A stretch of DNA of 64,000 bases from Fulvimarina sp040239565. GTDB lineage: Bacteria; Pseudomonadota; Alphaproteobacteria; Rhizobiales; Rhizobiaceae. Shown here piece by piece: positions 25,321 to 34,020 of the stretch; the first letter of the stretch is position 1, and the number at the start of each line of letters is the position of its first letter. The notes below the pieces were generated by a model. The model was given only the letters and a program-made list of their open reading frames with translations, made no database searches and was not told the DNA's origin. Both the position numbers and the translations under genes were made by a program. Where the stretch lies: the NCBI RefSeq assembly GCF_040239565.1, contig NZ_JBEHWS010000003.1:248001-312000 (forward strand), read 5' to 3'.

Positions 25321-27378
25321 CTTGTCCGAAAAGCCCCGCTTGCGCATCAGCGCGGCCGGATCGGGCTCGCGTCCACGGAAGCTGCGATAAAGGGCGTCTG
25401 CATCCTCGCTGTCGCCAGCCGAATAGACATGGCGGAGGAGCCGCTCTGCGGTTTCGGCGTGAAACGGATCACCCGCTTCGCCAAAGGCCTCGAAGGCGTC
25501 CGAGTCCAGAACTTCCGACCAAAGATAGCTGTAATAACCGGCAGAATATCCCTCGCCCGAGAAGACGTGGGCGAAGTGCGGCGTCCGGTGGCGCATCACG
25601 ATTGCCTCCGGCATGCCCAGCTCGCGCAAGGTCTGGCGTTCTGTTTCGAGTGGTTTCGGCTCGTCGCCGGCCTTCTCGTGCAGATCGAGATCGACGATGG
25701 CAGAGGCGGTGTATTCGACCGTATCGAAGCCCGCATCGAGTTTGCGCGCCGCCAGCAGCTTGCCGACGAGTTCGCTCGGCATCGGCTCGCCGGTATCGAT
25801 ATGGGTGGCATGCCGGTCGAGAATCTCCGGCACCGTCAGCCAGTGCTCGAAGAGCTGCGAGGGCAGTTCGACGAAATCGCGCGAGACGGACGTCCCCGAA
25901 AGGCTCGGATAGTCGACATCGGACAGGAGGCCGTGCAGCGCATGACCGAATTCGTGGAAGAGCGTCGTCGCATCGGTCAGCGACAGCAGCGCCGGCTCGC
26001 CCGCATTCGGCTTGGAGAAATTGCAGACATTATAGACGACGGGAGTCTGCCCCTCGCCCATCTTGTGCTGGGGGCGCAGAACACTCATCCATGCGCCCGA
26101 CCGCTTGCCTGACCGGGCGAAATAATCGCCAAGAAAGAAGCCCTGTAGCGTTCCGTCGGCGCGCCGCACTTTCCAGGCGCGAACATCGTCGTTCCAGACA
26201 GAAAGATCGTCGATGGGCTCGAAAGTCAGGCCGAACAGCCGGTTCGCGACATCGAAGGTCGCCGCGATCATGCGATCCAGCGAGAAGTACGGCTTGAGCG
26301 CGGTCTCGTCGAAATCGAGCTCTGCCTTGCGGCGTTTCTCGGAATAGTAACGCCAGTCGGATGGCGCGAGCGGGCGATTGACGCCGTCCTCCCCGGCGAT
26401 CGTTTGCAGGATCACTGCATCGGCTTCGGCGCGAGCCCGCGCCGGCTCCCAGACGCGCATCAAAAGGTCGCGGACCCGGTCCGGCGACTTCGCCATCTGG
26501 TCGTCCAGCTTGAAGGCGGCGTAGGTATCGAAACCGAGGAGCTTGGCCTTCTCGCCTCGCAGCTTGAGAATCTCGGCCATGATAGGGCGATTGTCGGACA
26601 GCCCGTCGTTTTCGCCGCGCTGACTCCACGCCTTGAAAGCGGTCGCACGCAGGTCGGCACGCTCACTCTGTTGAAGAAAGGGCACGATCAGCGAGCGCGA
26701 CAGGGTGAGGACTGGCCCGTCCTTTCCGCGCTCCGATCCGGCGCTGCGAAGGGAGGAGACCAGCCAGGCCGGCAGGCCAGCAAGGCCGTCTTCCGTTAGT
26801 TCGAGGAACCAGTCGTTTTCGTCGGCGAGAATGTTCTGCGCGAAGGCTGTGAAGAGTTCCGAAAGCCGCGCTTCTATATCGGCAAGCCGCGCGCGCTGCC
26901 CGTCGTCGAGCTTGGCGCCCGAGCGCGCCATGCGCTTGAAAGTTCGTTCGGTGAGCCGTCGGGCCTGTGGAGAGATTTGCTTCATCTCTCCTCCATTGGT
27001 CGCAACCGCTTCCACCCGAGCGAAAAGTTCGGGATCCAGCGAGATCGCGGAAAAATGGCGCGACAATCGCGGATAGATCGACCGCTCAAGCGCCTGAATT
27101 TCCGGCGTAGTCGAAGTCCCTGCGATAACGGCAAAAGCGCGGGAGATCTCCGAAAGCGCGTTGCCGGATTCTTCCAAGGCGATGATCGTATTAGAGAAAT
27201 CGGCCGCATCGGGCCTCTTCACGATTGCCGCGATCTCCTCTGAGTGAACCGAGATCGCACCAAGGAAGGCCTCTTCGAATCGCTTGGCGTCTCGCGACGT
27301 CGTCAGCGAAAGGAGATGGCGAAGACGCTCCTCATCCTGGGCCATGTCGTGCTGACGGGACGATTTATATTCACTCAT
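25312..27378 (-). CDS. M3-family metallopeptidase (oligopeptidase A / peptidyl-dipeptidase Dcp type)
   Basis: A 688-residue cytoplasmic zinc peptidase of family M3. The zinc motif HEFGHALHG lies near residues 472-480, and the third zinc ligand Glu is in DFVELPSQ about 25 residues later. The C-terminal part has the substrate-gripping GYSAGYYSYLWSEVLDSDAF segment. M3 peptidases degrade short peptides released by ATP-dependent proteases and signal peptidases. There is no signal peptide. Similarity does not separate oligopeptidase A from Dcp, so no symbol is given. The 158-base gap to the divergent MarR gene is the shared promoter region. Confidence 0.9.
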   Translation of the reverse strand: MSEYKSSRQHDMAQDEERLRHLLSLTTSRDAKRFEEAFLGAISVHSEEIAAIVKRPDAADFSNTIIALEESGNALSEISRAFAVIAGTSTTPEIQALERSIYPRLSRHFSAISLDPELFARVEAVATNGGEMKQISPQARRLTERTFKRMARSGAKLDDGQRARLADIEARLSELFTAFAQNILADENDWFLELTEDGLAGLPAWLVSSLRSAGSERGKDGPVLTLSRSLIVPFLQQSERADLRATAFKAWSQRGENDGLSDNRPIMAEILKLRGEKAKLLGFDTYAAFKLDDQMAKSPDRVRDLLMRVWEPARARAEADAVILQTIAGEDGVNRPLAPSDWRYYSEKRRKAELDFDETALKPYFSLDRMIAATFDVANRLFGLTFEPIDDLSVWNDDVRAWKVRRADGTLQGFFLGDYFARSGKRSGAWMSVLRPQHKMGEGQTPVVYNVCNFSKPNAGEPALLSLTDATTLFHEFGHALHGLLSDVDYPSLSGTSVSRDFVELPSQLFEHWLTVPEILDRHATHIDTGEPMPSELVGKLLAARKLDAGFDTVEYTASAIVDLDLHEKAGDEPKPLETERQTLRELGMPEAIVMRHRTPHFAHVFSGEGYSAGYYSYLWSEVLDSDAFEAFGEAGDPFHAETAERLLRHVYSAGDSEDADALYRSFRGREPDPAALMRKRGFSDKAA

Positions 27379-27536
27379 GAACGAAATCCGCTCTTTTTGC
27401 GCGCAGCGCCCTTAAAGGCGACCTCGCACTTTCTAACCTTAACGTGGGAAACAGGCTTCACAGAGAAAATGTCAGTTGATATTGCATTTGTTACGAGTTC
27501 CCCACGGCCCCGTGCCGCCTCACGACTGAGTATTCG

Positions 27537-28025
27537 ATGTCCAGTAACGAAGCCGGCAATTCCCTTGGTTTTCTCCTGACAGATGTCGCCCGGCTTTTCA
27601 GGCAGCAACTGGAGAAAGCAGTCATCGAAGCAGGCCTCGAACTCACCCCGGGAGAGATACGTGCTCTTTCGCATGTGGCGCGGCACGAGGGCAGCCGTCA
27701 AGCCGTGCTGGCCGAGCGGATGGGTGTCGAGCCAATGACCCTTTCGGCCTATCTGGACCGGCTCGAGATGCGGGGTCTGGTCAAGCGTTCGCCCGACCCG
27801 CACGATCGTCGCGCCAAGGTCATCAATACGACGAACAAGGCAGGGAACGTCTTTGCAAGTGCCCGGCCGATTGCGATCGAGGTCTACGATCGGGTGACCC
27901 GCGGGCTCTCCGACAGCGAACGCAAAGAGATCGAGCGGCTGCTGACACATGTTCGACAGAACATGACATCCGAGCCGGTAATCGTTCCGGACAGCGTCGA
28001 GCAAAAGGCCGTCCCACTCGCCTGA
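27537..28025 (+). CDS. MarR-family transcriptional regulator
   Basis: A 162-residue winged-helix regulator. The recognition region QAVLAERMGVEPMTLSAYLDRLEMRGLV is followed by the wing RSPDPHDRRAKVI, which carries the conserved DxRxK pattern of MarR proteins. N- and C-terminal helices form the dimer interface. It is divergent from the M3 peptidase gene and stands upstream of ppx by 268 bases, so its target is not obvious. MarR proteins usually control neighbouring efflux or stress genes, but no such gene is adjacent. A minus-strand reading frame of 267 codons over the same DNA is a shadow. Confidence 0.86.
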   Translation: MSSNEAGNSLGFLLTDVARLFRQQLEKAVIEAGLELTPGEIRALSHVARHEGSRQAVLAERMGVEPMTLSAYLDRLEMRGLVKRSPDPHDRRAKVINTTNKAGNVFASARPIAIEVYDRVTRGLSDSERKEIERLLTHVRQNMTSEPVIVPDSVEQKAVPLA

Positions 28026-28231
28026 GGGAGGCTTTAACAAATCGCAGGATCTCCCAGCACGTCCGCTTGGAAACGAAGAGAGCCAGCTCCGCGCGGCTTG
28101 GTCTGGCCAATCATGACACGAGCGTGACGCCATAACGGGATGCCATACAGGCACCCGGACTTTCACAACACACTGCATTTGCCCGGTTCGCGACCGTGTC
28201 GCCAGACTTGCCGCGCCGTGATCCTACTCCC

Positions 28232-28259
28232 TTGTTTCACGGCCATGGCTTGGTACACT
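28232..28259 (+). promoter_or_regulatory. Candidate sigma-70-type promoter of ppx-rlmE
   Basis: TTGTTT (28232-28237) and TACACT (28254-28259) are separated by 16 bases, and lie 35 bases before the GTG start at 28294. Each box has two mismatches to consensus. This is the only plausible pair seen in the 268-base gap after MarR, which otherwise holds nothing recognised. Confidence 0.3.
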
Positions 28260-28293
28260 CCACGTCGACACAAGAACAGTTGAGGCGCCCTCC

Positions 28294-30051
28294 GTGATCT
28301 TCGGGGTAACGCGCCGGAGAGAACAGTTGGATAGCGGGAAGGAAGGGAACCGCCACAGTCGATCGTCTAATTTGAAATCGAAACGGGACAGGAAGCCTTC
28401 CTTCGACCCGTACACGAAGCAAACCGGAGCGGCAGAGCGCGATCATCCGCGCGCACCGCCCCGACTGGACGATTCCGATCGGCGGCGAAGCTCGACGCCA
28501 GACGGGTGGTCGGCTGACGCTCAGCCGCACCCGAACGACGGGACTATGACTGCGTCGCTCGATGCCAAGCGGCGACCTGATCATAACTCGACGGGTTCTG
28601 CGCAGGCAGGCGCTAAGACCGATCATCGAAACCGCAATCACCAATCACCGGGCACTTCCTCGAGCGACGGAGCAGCGGGCGGTGATGCAGCGCGGCTTTC
28701 CAAGCGCCAGAAGCGGCGTCGACGCAAGCGCGCGGCCGCAAAGAATCGATCGGCGACCGAAGAAGCAGCCGGCGAGACGACGCAGAAAGCGACCGGTTCA
28801 ACCGCGTCCGAACCGTCTCGCGAACAATCGGCGAAAAAGAGCGAACCGAACCAGCGTGGCATGCGCAAGATAAGGCGCCGCAAGCCGCGCTCGCCCGGGA
28901 AGCAAGGCAACACACCCGATCAGCCGACCGATCGCAAACCTGCGGAACGTGGAAACGCGCCTCCCAAAGTCGCACGCACGCGCAACGGTGACGGCCGGAA
29001 ACCGGCCACCAACGATCAGAATGTCAACGGCGCACGCGCTCAGGCCGGCCCACCGCCTGTCTATGCAGCACTGGATCTTGGAACCAACAATTGCCGCCTC
29101 CTGATGGCGGTGCCGACACGGCCCGGCCAGTTCCGAGTCGTCGACGCTTTCTCGCGGATCGTGCGCCTTGGCGAGGGGCTCGGTCGGACCGGCTCGCTGT
29201 CGCGCGACGCAATGGACCGGGCGGCCTCGGCCCTCGCCGTTTGTGCGCAGAAGATCGCGGCGCGCAACGTCACCCATATGCGTCTGATCGCGACCGAAGC
29301 CTGCCGCGCTGCGGCGAATGGTGCAGAGTTCCTCGAACGCGTCGAGCGCGATACGGGGCTCAAGCTCGAGATTGTCAGCCAGGAGGCCGAGGCGCGGCTC
29401 GCCGTCTCGGGCTGTGGTTCGCTGATCGAGCCGAGCACGCGCGGTGCCGTTCTCTTCGATATCGGCGGAGGATCTTCCGAGATCGCTCTTCTTGATCTGA
29501 GAGACGGGCCGACGCGCAAGCTCGCGAGCCGGATCGTTGCCTGGACCTCCCTCCCCATCGGCGTCGTCTCGATGGCCGAGCGCCATGGCGGGCGGAACGT
29601 GACGCCCGAGGTCTTCGAGAAGATGATCGTCGAGACGACCGAGATGATCTCCGATTTTCCCGGCCGCGACCGACTCGACAAGCTGATCGACACGCCGAAA
29701 TTCCACCTTCTCGGAACGTCCGGCACGGTCACGACGCTCGCCGGTATCCATCTCAACCTCGAGCGGTACGACCGTCGTCAGGTGGACGGGCTGTGGCTTA
29801 CGCAGCAGGAGGCCGACGAATTGGTCCAGCGCATTCTCGGATGGAGCTTCGAAGAGCGCGTCGCCAATCCGTGCATCGGCAGCGACCGGGCCGATCTTGT
29901 GCTGGCGGGCTGCGCGATCCTCGAAGGCATCCGCCGGGTATGGCCCGCAAGAGCCTTGCGCGTTGCCGATCGCGGCCTCAGAGAAGGCCTTCTGATCGAA
30001 ATGATGATCGCCGACCGGGTCTGGGACCGGCAGGGCAGACGGAGCGCCTGA
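28294..30051 (+). CDS. ppx: Ppx/GppA-family exopolyphosphatase with long basic N-terminal extension
   Basis: A 585-residue protein. Residues from about 256 onward form the Ppx/GppA fold of the actin-like ATPase superfamily: ALDLGTNNCRLLMAV (phosphate-1), LFDIGGGSSEIAL (phosphate-2) and LLGTSGTVTTLAG. It should hydrolyse polyphosphate or pppGpp. The first 255 residues are rich in Arg, Lys, Ser and Pro, with no recognisable fold, and include the run KRQKRRRRKRAAAKNRS. The GTG at 28294 has GAGG eight bases upstream. Later in-frame ATGs at 28546 and 28861 are possible and would shorten the tail. The TGA overlaps the rlmE ATG by one base, so the pair is translationally coupled. Confidence 0.85.
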   Translation: MIFGVTRRREQLDSGKEGNRHSRSSNLKSKRDRKPSFDPYTKQTGAAERDHPRAPPRLDDSDRRRSSTPDGWSADAQPHPNDGTMTASLDAKRRPDHNSTGSAQAGAKTDHRNRNHQSPGTSSSDGAAGGDAARLSKRQKRRRRKRAAAKNRSATEEAAGETTQKATGSTASEPSREQSAKKSEPNQRGMRKIRRRKPRSPGKQGNTPDQPTDRKPAERGNAPPKVARTRNGDGRKPATNDQNVNGARAQAGPPPVYAALDLGTNNCRLLMAVPTRPGQFRVVDAFSRIVRLGEGLGRTGSLSRDAMDRAASALAVCAQKIAARNVTHMRLIATEACRAAANGAEFLERVERDTGLKLEIVSQEAEARLAVSGCGSLIEPSTRGAVLFDIGGGSSEIALLDLRDGPTRKLASRIVAWTSLPIGVVSMAERHGGRNVTPEVFEKMIVETTEMISDFPGRDRLDKLIDTPKFHLLGTSGTVTTLAGIHLNLERYDRRQVDGLWLTQQEADELVQRILGWSFEERVANPCIGSDRADLVLAGCAILEGIRRVWPARALRVADRGLREGLLIEMMIADRVWDRQGRRSA

Positions 30052-30785
30052 TGACCAAGACCAACAATCCCCGCGGCCTCCACGTGAAGGTGAAGAAGAA
30101 GCGCGGGCTAAAGGCATCCTCCCGCCGCTGGATCGAGCGGCAGTTGAACGACCCCTACGTGCGGCAGGCAAAGGCTGACGGCTATCGGTCGCGCGCGGCC
30201 TACAAGCTGATCGAAATCGACGATCGCTACAAGCTGCTGAAGCCCGGCCAGCGCGTCGTCGATCTCGGCGCCGCGCCGGGTGGCTGGTGTCAGGTTTCGG
30301 TGGAGCGGGTTGGCTCGGCCAACGACGATATCCGCGTCGTCGGCATCGATTTTCTGGAGGTCGATCCGGTCTCGGGCACCGAGATACTGTTGATGGATTT
30401 TCTGGAGGAGGATGCGCCCGACCGGCTGATCGAGACGCTTGGCGGCGCACCCGACATCGTGCTTTCAGACATGGCCGCGCCGACCATCGGCCATCGCCAG
30501 ACCGATCACCTGCGGACCATGCATCTTTGCGAGGTCGCGGCAGATTTCGCGGTGCGGACGCTGAAGCCCGGCGGGCACTTCCTGTGCAAGACATTTCAGG
30601 GCGGCACGGAGCGGGACCTTCTCGACCTGCTCAAACGCAACTTCAAGGCGGTTCATCACGTCAAGCCACCAGCGAGCCGGGACGGTTCCGTGGAGCTCTA
30701 CATCCTCGCCAAGGACTTCAAGGGCCGGCGCGGGACGCAGGACGCCGACGAAATGGAAGACCCGGAGGCCGGGCCGCTCGGCTGA
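30051..30785 (+). CDS. rlmE: 23S rRNA (uridine-2'-O-)-methyltransferase RlmE
   Basis: A 244-residue SAM-dependent methyltransferase of the FtsJ/RrmJ family, which methylates U2552 of 23S rRNA during late assembly of the 50S subunit. The SAM motif VVDLGAAPGGWCQV is clear. The catalytic K-D-K-E residues lie in AAYKLIEID, LSDMAAPTIG, LCKTFQGG and GSVELYILA. A basic N-terminal tail (HVKVKKKRGLKASSRRW) suits RNA binding. The start is the ATG that shares one base with the ppx stop codon; a longer in-frame version starting inside ppx is a track artefact. It converges on the MFS gene 12 bases later. Confidence 0.95.
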   Translation: MTKTNNPRGLHVKVKKKRGLKASSRRWIERQLNDPYVRQAKADGYRSRAAYKLIEIDDRYKLLKPGQRVVDLGAAPGGWCQVSVERVGSANDDIRVVGIDFLEVDPVSGTEILLMDFLEEDAPDRLIETLGGAPDIVLSDMAAPTIGHRQTDHLRTMHLCEVAADFAVRTLKPGGHFLCKTFQGGTERDLLDLLKRNFKAVHHVKPPASRDGSVELYILAKDFKGRRGTQDADEMEDPEAGPLG

Positions 30786-30797
30786 GGTCTGCCCGCC

Positions 30798-32186
30798 CTA
30801 CTCGGCCGGAATCGAACGGCCCGCCACCTCGTCGCCTGCTTCCGATGAGAGCGAGAGAAACGGCAGGGCCGCCGTCATCATCAGCGCTCCCGAAACCATG
30901 AAGGCCAGTGCGAAATCGGTGATTTGAGGCGTCGTCGTTCCCATGACCGCCATGCCGGCTTCAAGCACGATGCCCGCGATCGCGACTCCCATGGCGATCG
31001 ATACCTGCTGGGTCGCGGCCATCATCGCGGTGGCATCGCCTGTCTGCTGCGTTGAGAGATCGGCAAAACCCAGCGTGTTGATCCCGGTGAAGAAAAGCGA
31101 GCGGAAGAAGCCGCCGACGAGCAGAAGCCCAATCAGCGCGATGATCGATCCCGAAAGAGCCTCCAAGCCGATCGCGACGATGAGAGCGCCGCCGACCAGC
31201 GTCGAGCACATCAGCGTGGAACGGAAGCCGAAGCGCCGCAGGATCGGCTTTGCAAGCACCTTCATGACGATCGCCCCGCCCATCGAAGCGCTTGCGACAA
31301 GACCCGATTGGAGGGCGGTGTAGCCATATCCGATCTGAAGCATCAGCGGCAGCAGGAACGGCACGGCCCCGGTGCCGACCCTGAACAGGGTGCCGGCGAC
31401 GACGCTTACCCGCAGCGTCGCGATCCGCAGAAGCGTCAGCCGGACGATGGGCGTCGGTGCGCGCCGCGAATGGCGGACGTAGAAGAGAGCCGAAACCGCC
31501 CCCGCAAGCACCAGAAACACGCCGAACACCGGCGGAAGGGCCGGCAGAGAGATGATCGAGAATCCGAAGACGAGGCCGGCACAGGCAAAGCCGGAGAGGA
31601 GAAAGCCCGGCGCGTCGAAGGAGACCCCACGTACCCGCTCGACGAAGGGCAGGAATCGTGTCGCAAGCAGAATACCGATCGCCCCGATGGGCAAGTTGAT
31701 AAGGAATATCCAGCGCCAGTCCGAATAGGTCGCGATCGCGCCACCCAGCGGCGGACCGATAAGCGGGCCGATGAGCGCCGGGATGGTGAACCAGGCCATG
31801 GCGCCTACGAGATCGGCCTTCGGCACAGCCCGCACCAGAAGCAGCCGGCCGACCGGCGTCATCATCGCCCCGCCCACGCCCTGCAGAAAACGCGAGGCGA
31901 CGAATCCTTCGAGTGAGGACGCGGCCGCACAGGCGAGAGATCCCGCCATGAAGACGGCGATGGCGAGGCGAAAGATGTTCTTGGCGCCGAACCGGTCGGC
32001 AAGCCGTCCCGATACCGGAATGAAGATCGCCAGCGACACGTAGTAGCTGGTCAGAGCCAACTTCAGCGCGATCGGGCTCGTGTTCAGGTCAGCGGCGATA
32101 ACCGGCAAGGACGTAGCGATAACGGTGGCGTCCATCGTCTCCATGAAGAGCGCGACGGCAAGCACGATCGGAACGATCCGGTTCAA
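30798..32186 (-). CDS. MFS drug/proton antiporter of the DHA2 (EmrB/QacA) type
   Basis: A 462-residue inner-membrane exporter with about 14 hydrophobic segments. Motifs are LALTSYYVSLAIFIPVSGRLADRFG cut to its key part SGRLADRFGAKNIF (motif A) and, in the fifth segment region, IGPLIGPPLGGAI, which is motif C of drug antiporters. N-terminal METMDATVIATSLP is the DHA2 motif D1. The start codon is a TTG at 32186 preceded by AGGAG. No regulator or membrane fusion protein is adjacent, so the substrate is unknown. It is divergent from the metallohydrolase gene across 243 bases in which no confident promoter was found. Confidence 0.88.
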   Translation of the reverse strand: MNRIVPIVLAVALFMETMDATVIATSLPVIAADLNTSPIALKLALTSYYVSLAIFIPVSGRLADRFGAKNIFRLAIAVFMAGSLACAAASSLEGFVASRFLQGVGGAMMTPVGRLLLVRAVPKADLVGAMAWFTIPALIGPLIGPPLGGAIATYSDWRWIFLINLPIGAIGILLATRFLPFVERVRGVSFDAPGFLLSGFACAGLVFGFSIISLPALPPVFGVFLVLAGAVSALFYVRHSRRAPTPIVRLTLLRIATLRVSVVAGTLFRVGTGAVPFLLPLMLQIGYGYTALQSGLVASASMGGAIVMKVLAKPILRRFGFRSTLMCSTLVGGALIVAIGLEALSGSIIALIGLLLVGGFFRSLFFTGINTLGFADLSTQQTGDATAMMAATQQVSIAMGVAIAGIVLEAGMAVMGTTTPQITDFALAFMVSGALMMTAALPFLSLSSEAGDEVAGRSIPAE

Positions 32187-32429
32187 TCCTCATCTCCTGG
32201 CGGTCGGAAGGCAGTCTGCGATCGCGACGCTGAAAAGCGCCGCGAAACCCGAGCGGGAACCGAAACATAGGTGTTCATCCGCCGCGTCGTAGGGGCGACC
32301 GAGCGTTGAACGGTTGAAGACGGCTCGACAGCGCCCAATCACGATCGCCTTGACGCATCTTGCCGACGGGCGGCCGCGACCACATTCTTCTCCCAACACC
32401 ATTCGAGGATCGAACGGAGCCGTGGCGCG

Positions 32430-33485
32430 ATGACCGACAGACAGAACGAGCGGATGACACGCAGACAGGCGCTCGCGGCAGGTTCAGCCCTGGGGCTTGC
32501 CGCTGCGGGTCTTTCCGGCAGCGCCCGCGCACAGGACTCGGATGCAGCGGAAAATGCAGCGGTGGAGGCCGATATCGCCAGAGCCCAGATGATGACGCCC
32601 GGCTGGACGCGGTTTGACCTCGGCTATGCGCGAATAACCACCGTCCTCGACGGCGAGCGGCCGGGCGACGGTCCCTACCCCACCTTCGGCATGGAGCAGA
32701 GCCAGGAAGCGATGGCCGAGCTGATGCGGGCGAATTTCCTGCCTGAAAGCCGGATCGTCTCGACCTTCACGCCGACACTCGTCGAGCTTGACGACAATCT
32801 CGTCCTCTTCGACACCGGCTTTGGCGAAGGCGGACGGGAGAACGGCCTCGGCCAGCTCGTCGAGCGCATGGAGGCGGCCGGCTACGGCACCGATTCCGTT
32901 ACCATCGTCGTGCTGACCCATTTTCACGGCGATCATATCCAGGGGATCGTGACCGGCGACGGCAGCCCCGTCTTCCCGAACGCCCGCTATGTCGCTGGGC
33001 GTGCGGAATGGGACTACTGGACATCGGAAGAAGCCAAGAGCGGACCGCAGGCCGGCAATGCAGAGCTCGTCGCCAAGCTCCTCATGCCGCTGGAAGACCA
33101 GTTCACCTTCCTGAGTGACGGCGATGAGGTCGTAACCGGCATCACGGCACTCGCCGCCTTCGGGCACACGCCGGGCCACCTGATCTTCGAGATCGAATCG
33201 GAGGGCCAGCGGCTGATGCTGACCGCCGACACGGCGAACCATTTCGTCGCCTCGCTGCAAAAGCCCGAATGGCATGTGAAGTTCGACCTCGACAAGGAAA
33301 TGGCGGCAGAGACCCGCAAGCGCGTCTTCGACAGGATCGCCGAAGAGCGCGTCCCTTTCATCGGCTACCATATGCCGTTCCCGGCGGTGGGTTATGTCGA
33401 GAAATTGGACGGCGGTGGCTACCGCTTCATCCCCGAGACCTATCAGCTGGAAGTCGCTGCCAACGATTCCGAAAGCGCGCAGTAG
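32430..33485 (+). CDS. Tat-exported metallo-beta-lactamase-fold hydrolase
   Basis: A 351-residue MBL-fold protein. The N-terminus carries a twin-arginine signal (MTRRQALAAGSALGLAAAG) with cleavage near ARA-QDS at about residue 35, so it is folded in the cytoplasm and works in the periplasm. The zinc motif THFHGDH has H164, H166, D168 and H169; further His ligands occur in AFGHTPGHL and near GYHMPFPAV. This resembles the quorum-quenching lactonase/AttM-like or Tat-exported MBL group. Without a substrate clue from neighbours, it is called only a hydrolase. The following phosphatase gene starts 52 bases later on the same strand. Confidence 0.87.
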   Translation: MTDRQNERMTRRQALAAGSALGLAAAGLSGSARAQDSDAAENAAVEADIARAQMMTPGWTRFDLGYARITTVLDGERPGDGPYPTFGMEQSQEAMAELMRANFLPESRIVSTFTPTLVELDDNLVLFDTGFGEGGRENGLGQLVERMEAAGYGTDSVTIVVLTHFHGDHIQGIVTGDGSPVFPNARYVAGRAEWDYWTSEEAKSGPQAGNAELVAKLLMPLEDQFTFLSDGDEVVTGITALAAFGHTPGHLIFEIESEGQRLMLTADTANHFVASLQKPEWHVKFDLDKEMAAETRKRVFDRIAEERVPFIGYHMPFPAVGYVEKLDGGGYRFIPETYQLEVAANDSESAQ

Positions 33486-33537
33486 CGGGCGGCCGAACGC
33501 CACCACACCATTACGATAACGTCAGAGAGGAAATCGA

Positions 33538-34020
33538 ATGGCGGACAGACCGGCCGTACTCTTCGTTTGCCTCGGTAATATCTGCCGCTCACCGCTAGCC
33601 CAGGCGGCGTTCGAGACCGAGAGCGAACGGCTCGATCTCGATTTCGCGATCGACTCGGCAGGGACCGGCGACTGGCATGTGGGCAACCCGCCGGACGAGC
33701 GTGCGCAGGCCGTCGCCAAACGCTACGGCGTCGACATTTCACACTATGCCGCGCGGCAAGTGACGCCGGACGATTTCCGCCGCTTCACCCATATCGTCGC
33801 GCTCGATCGCCAGAACCTCGCAAATCTGGAAAGGCTGCGGCCGGTAGATGGAACGGCGGCGCTCAGCCTGCTGCTCGATCATGTCGAAGGACGGAGCGGA
33901 CAGCCGGTCGCCGATCCCTATTACGGCGGTGCCGAAGGCTTCGAGACGACGTGGGCCGATGTGACGGCAGGCGCAAAAGCTCTTGCGCAAACACTGGCGG
34001 CGAACGGCCGCACTTCATGA
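33538..34020 (+). CDS. Low-molecular-weight protein tyrosine phosphatase
   Basis: A 160-residue LMW-PTP. The P-loop CLGNICRS has the nucleophile C11 and R17, and the general acid is D126 in VADPYYGG. The gene overlaps the next by four bases (ATGA). In several bacteria this exact pairing, LMW-PTP next to a fructosamine-kinase homologue, has been linked to removal of sugar phosphates from glycated proteins: the phosphatase dephosphorylates ribulosamine or erythrulosamine 5-phosphates so that the kinase can phosphorylate O3. That role is likely here from context. Tyrosine dephosphorylation in polysaccharide control is the alternative, but no Wzc-like kinase is nearby. Confidence 0.92.
   Translation: MADRPAVLFVCLGNICRSPLAQAAFETESERLDLDFAIDSAGTGDWHVGNPPDERAQAVAKRYGVDISHYAARQVTPDDFRRFTHIVALDRQNLANLERLRPVDGTAALSLLLDHVEGRSGQPVADPYYGGAEGFETTWADVTAGAKALAQTLAANGRTS

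Noticed and set aside
27375..28178. 267-codon minus-strand open frame over the MarR gene
   Set aside because: The plus strand encodes a clear MarR winged helix; the opposite frame has no family features.
28798..30594. 598-codon minus-strand open frame
   Set aside because: It is antisense to ppx and rlmE, Arg/Ser-rich and without motifs.
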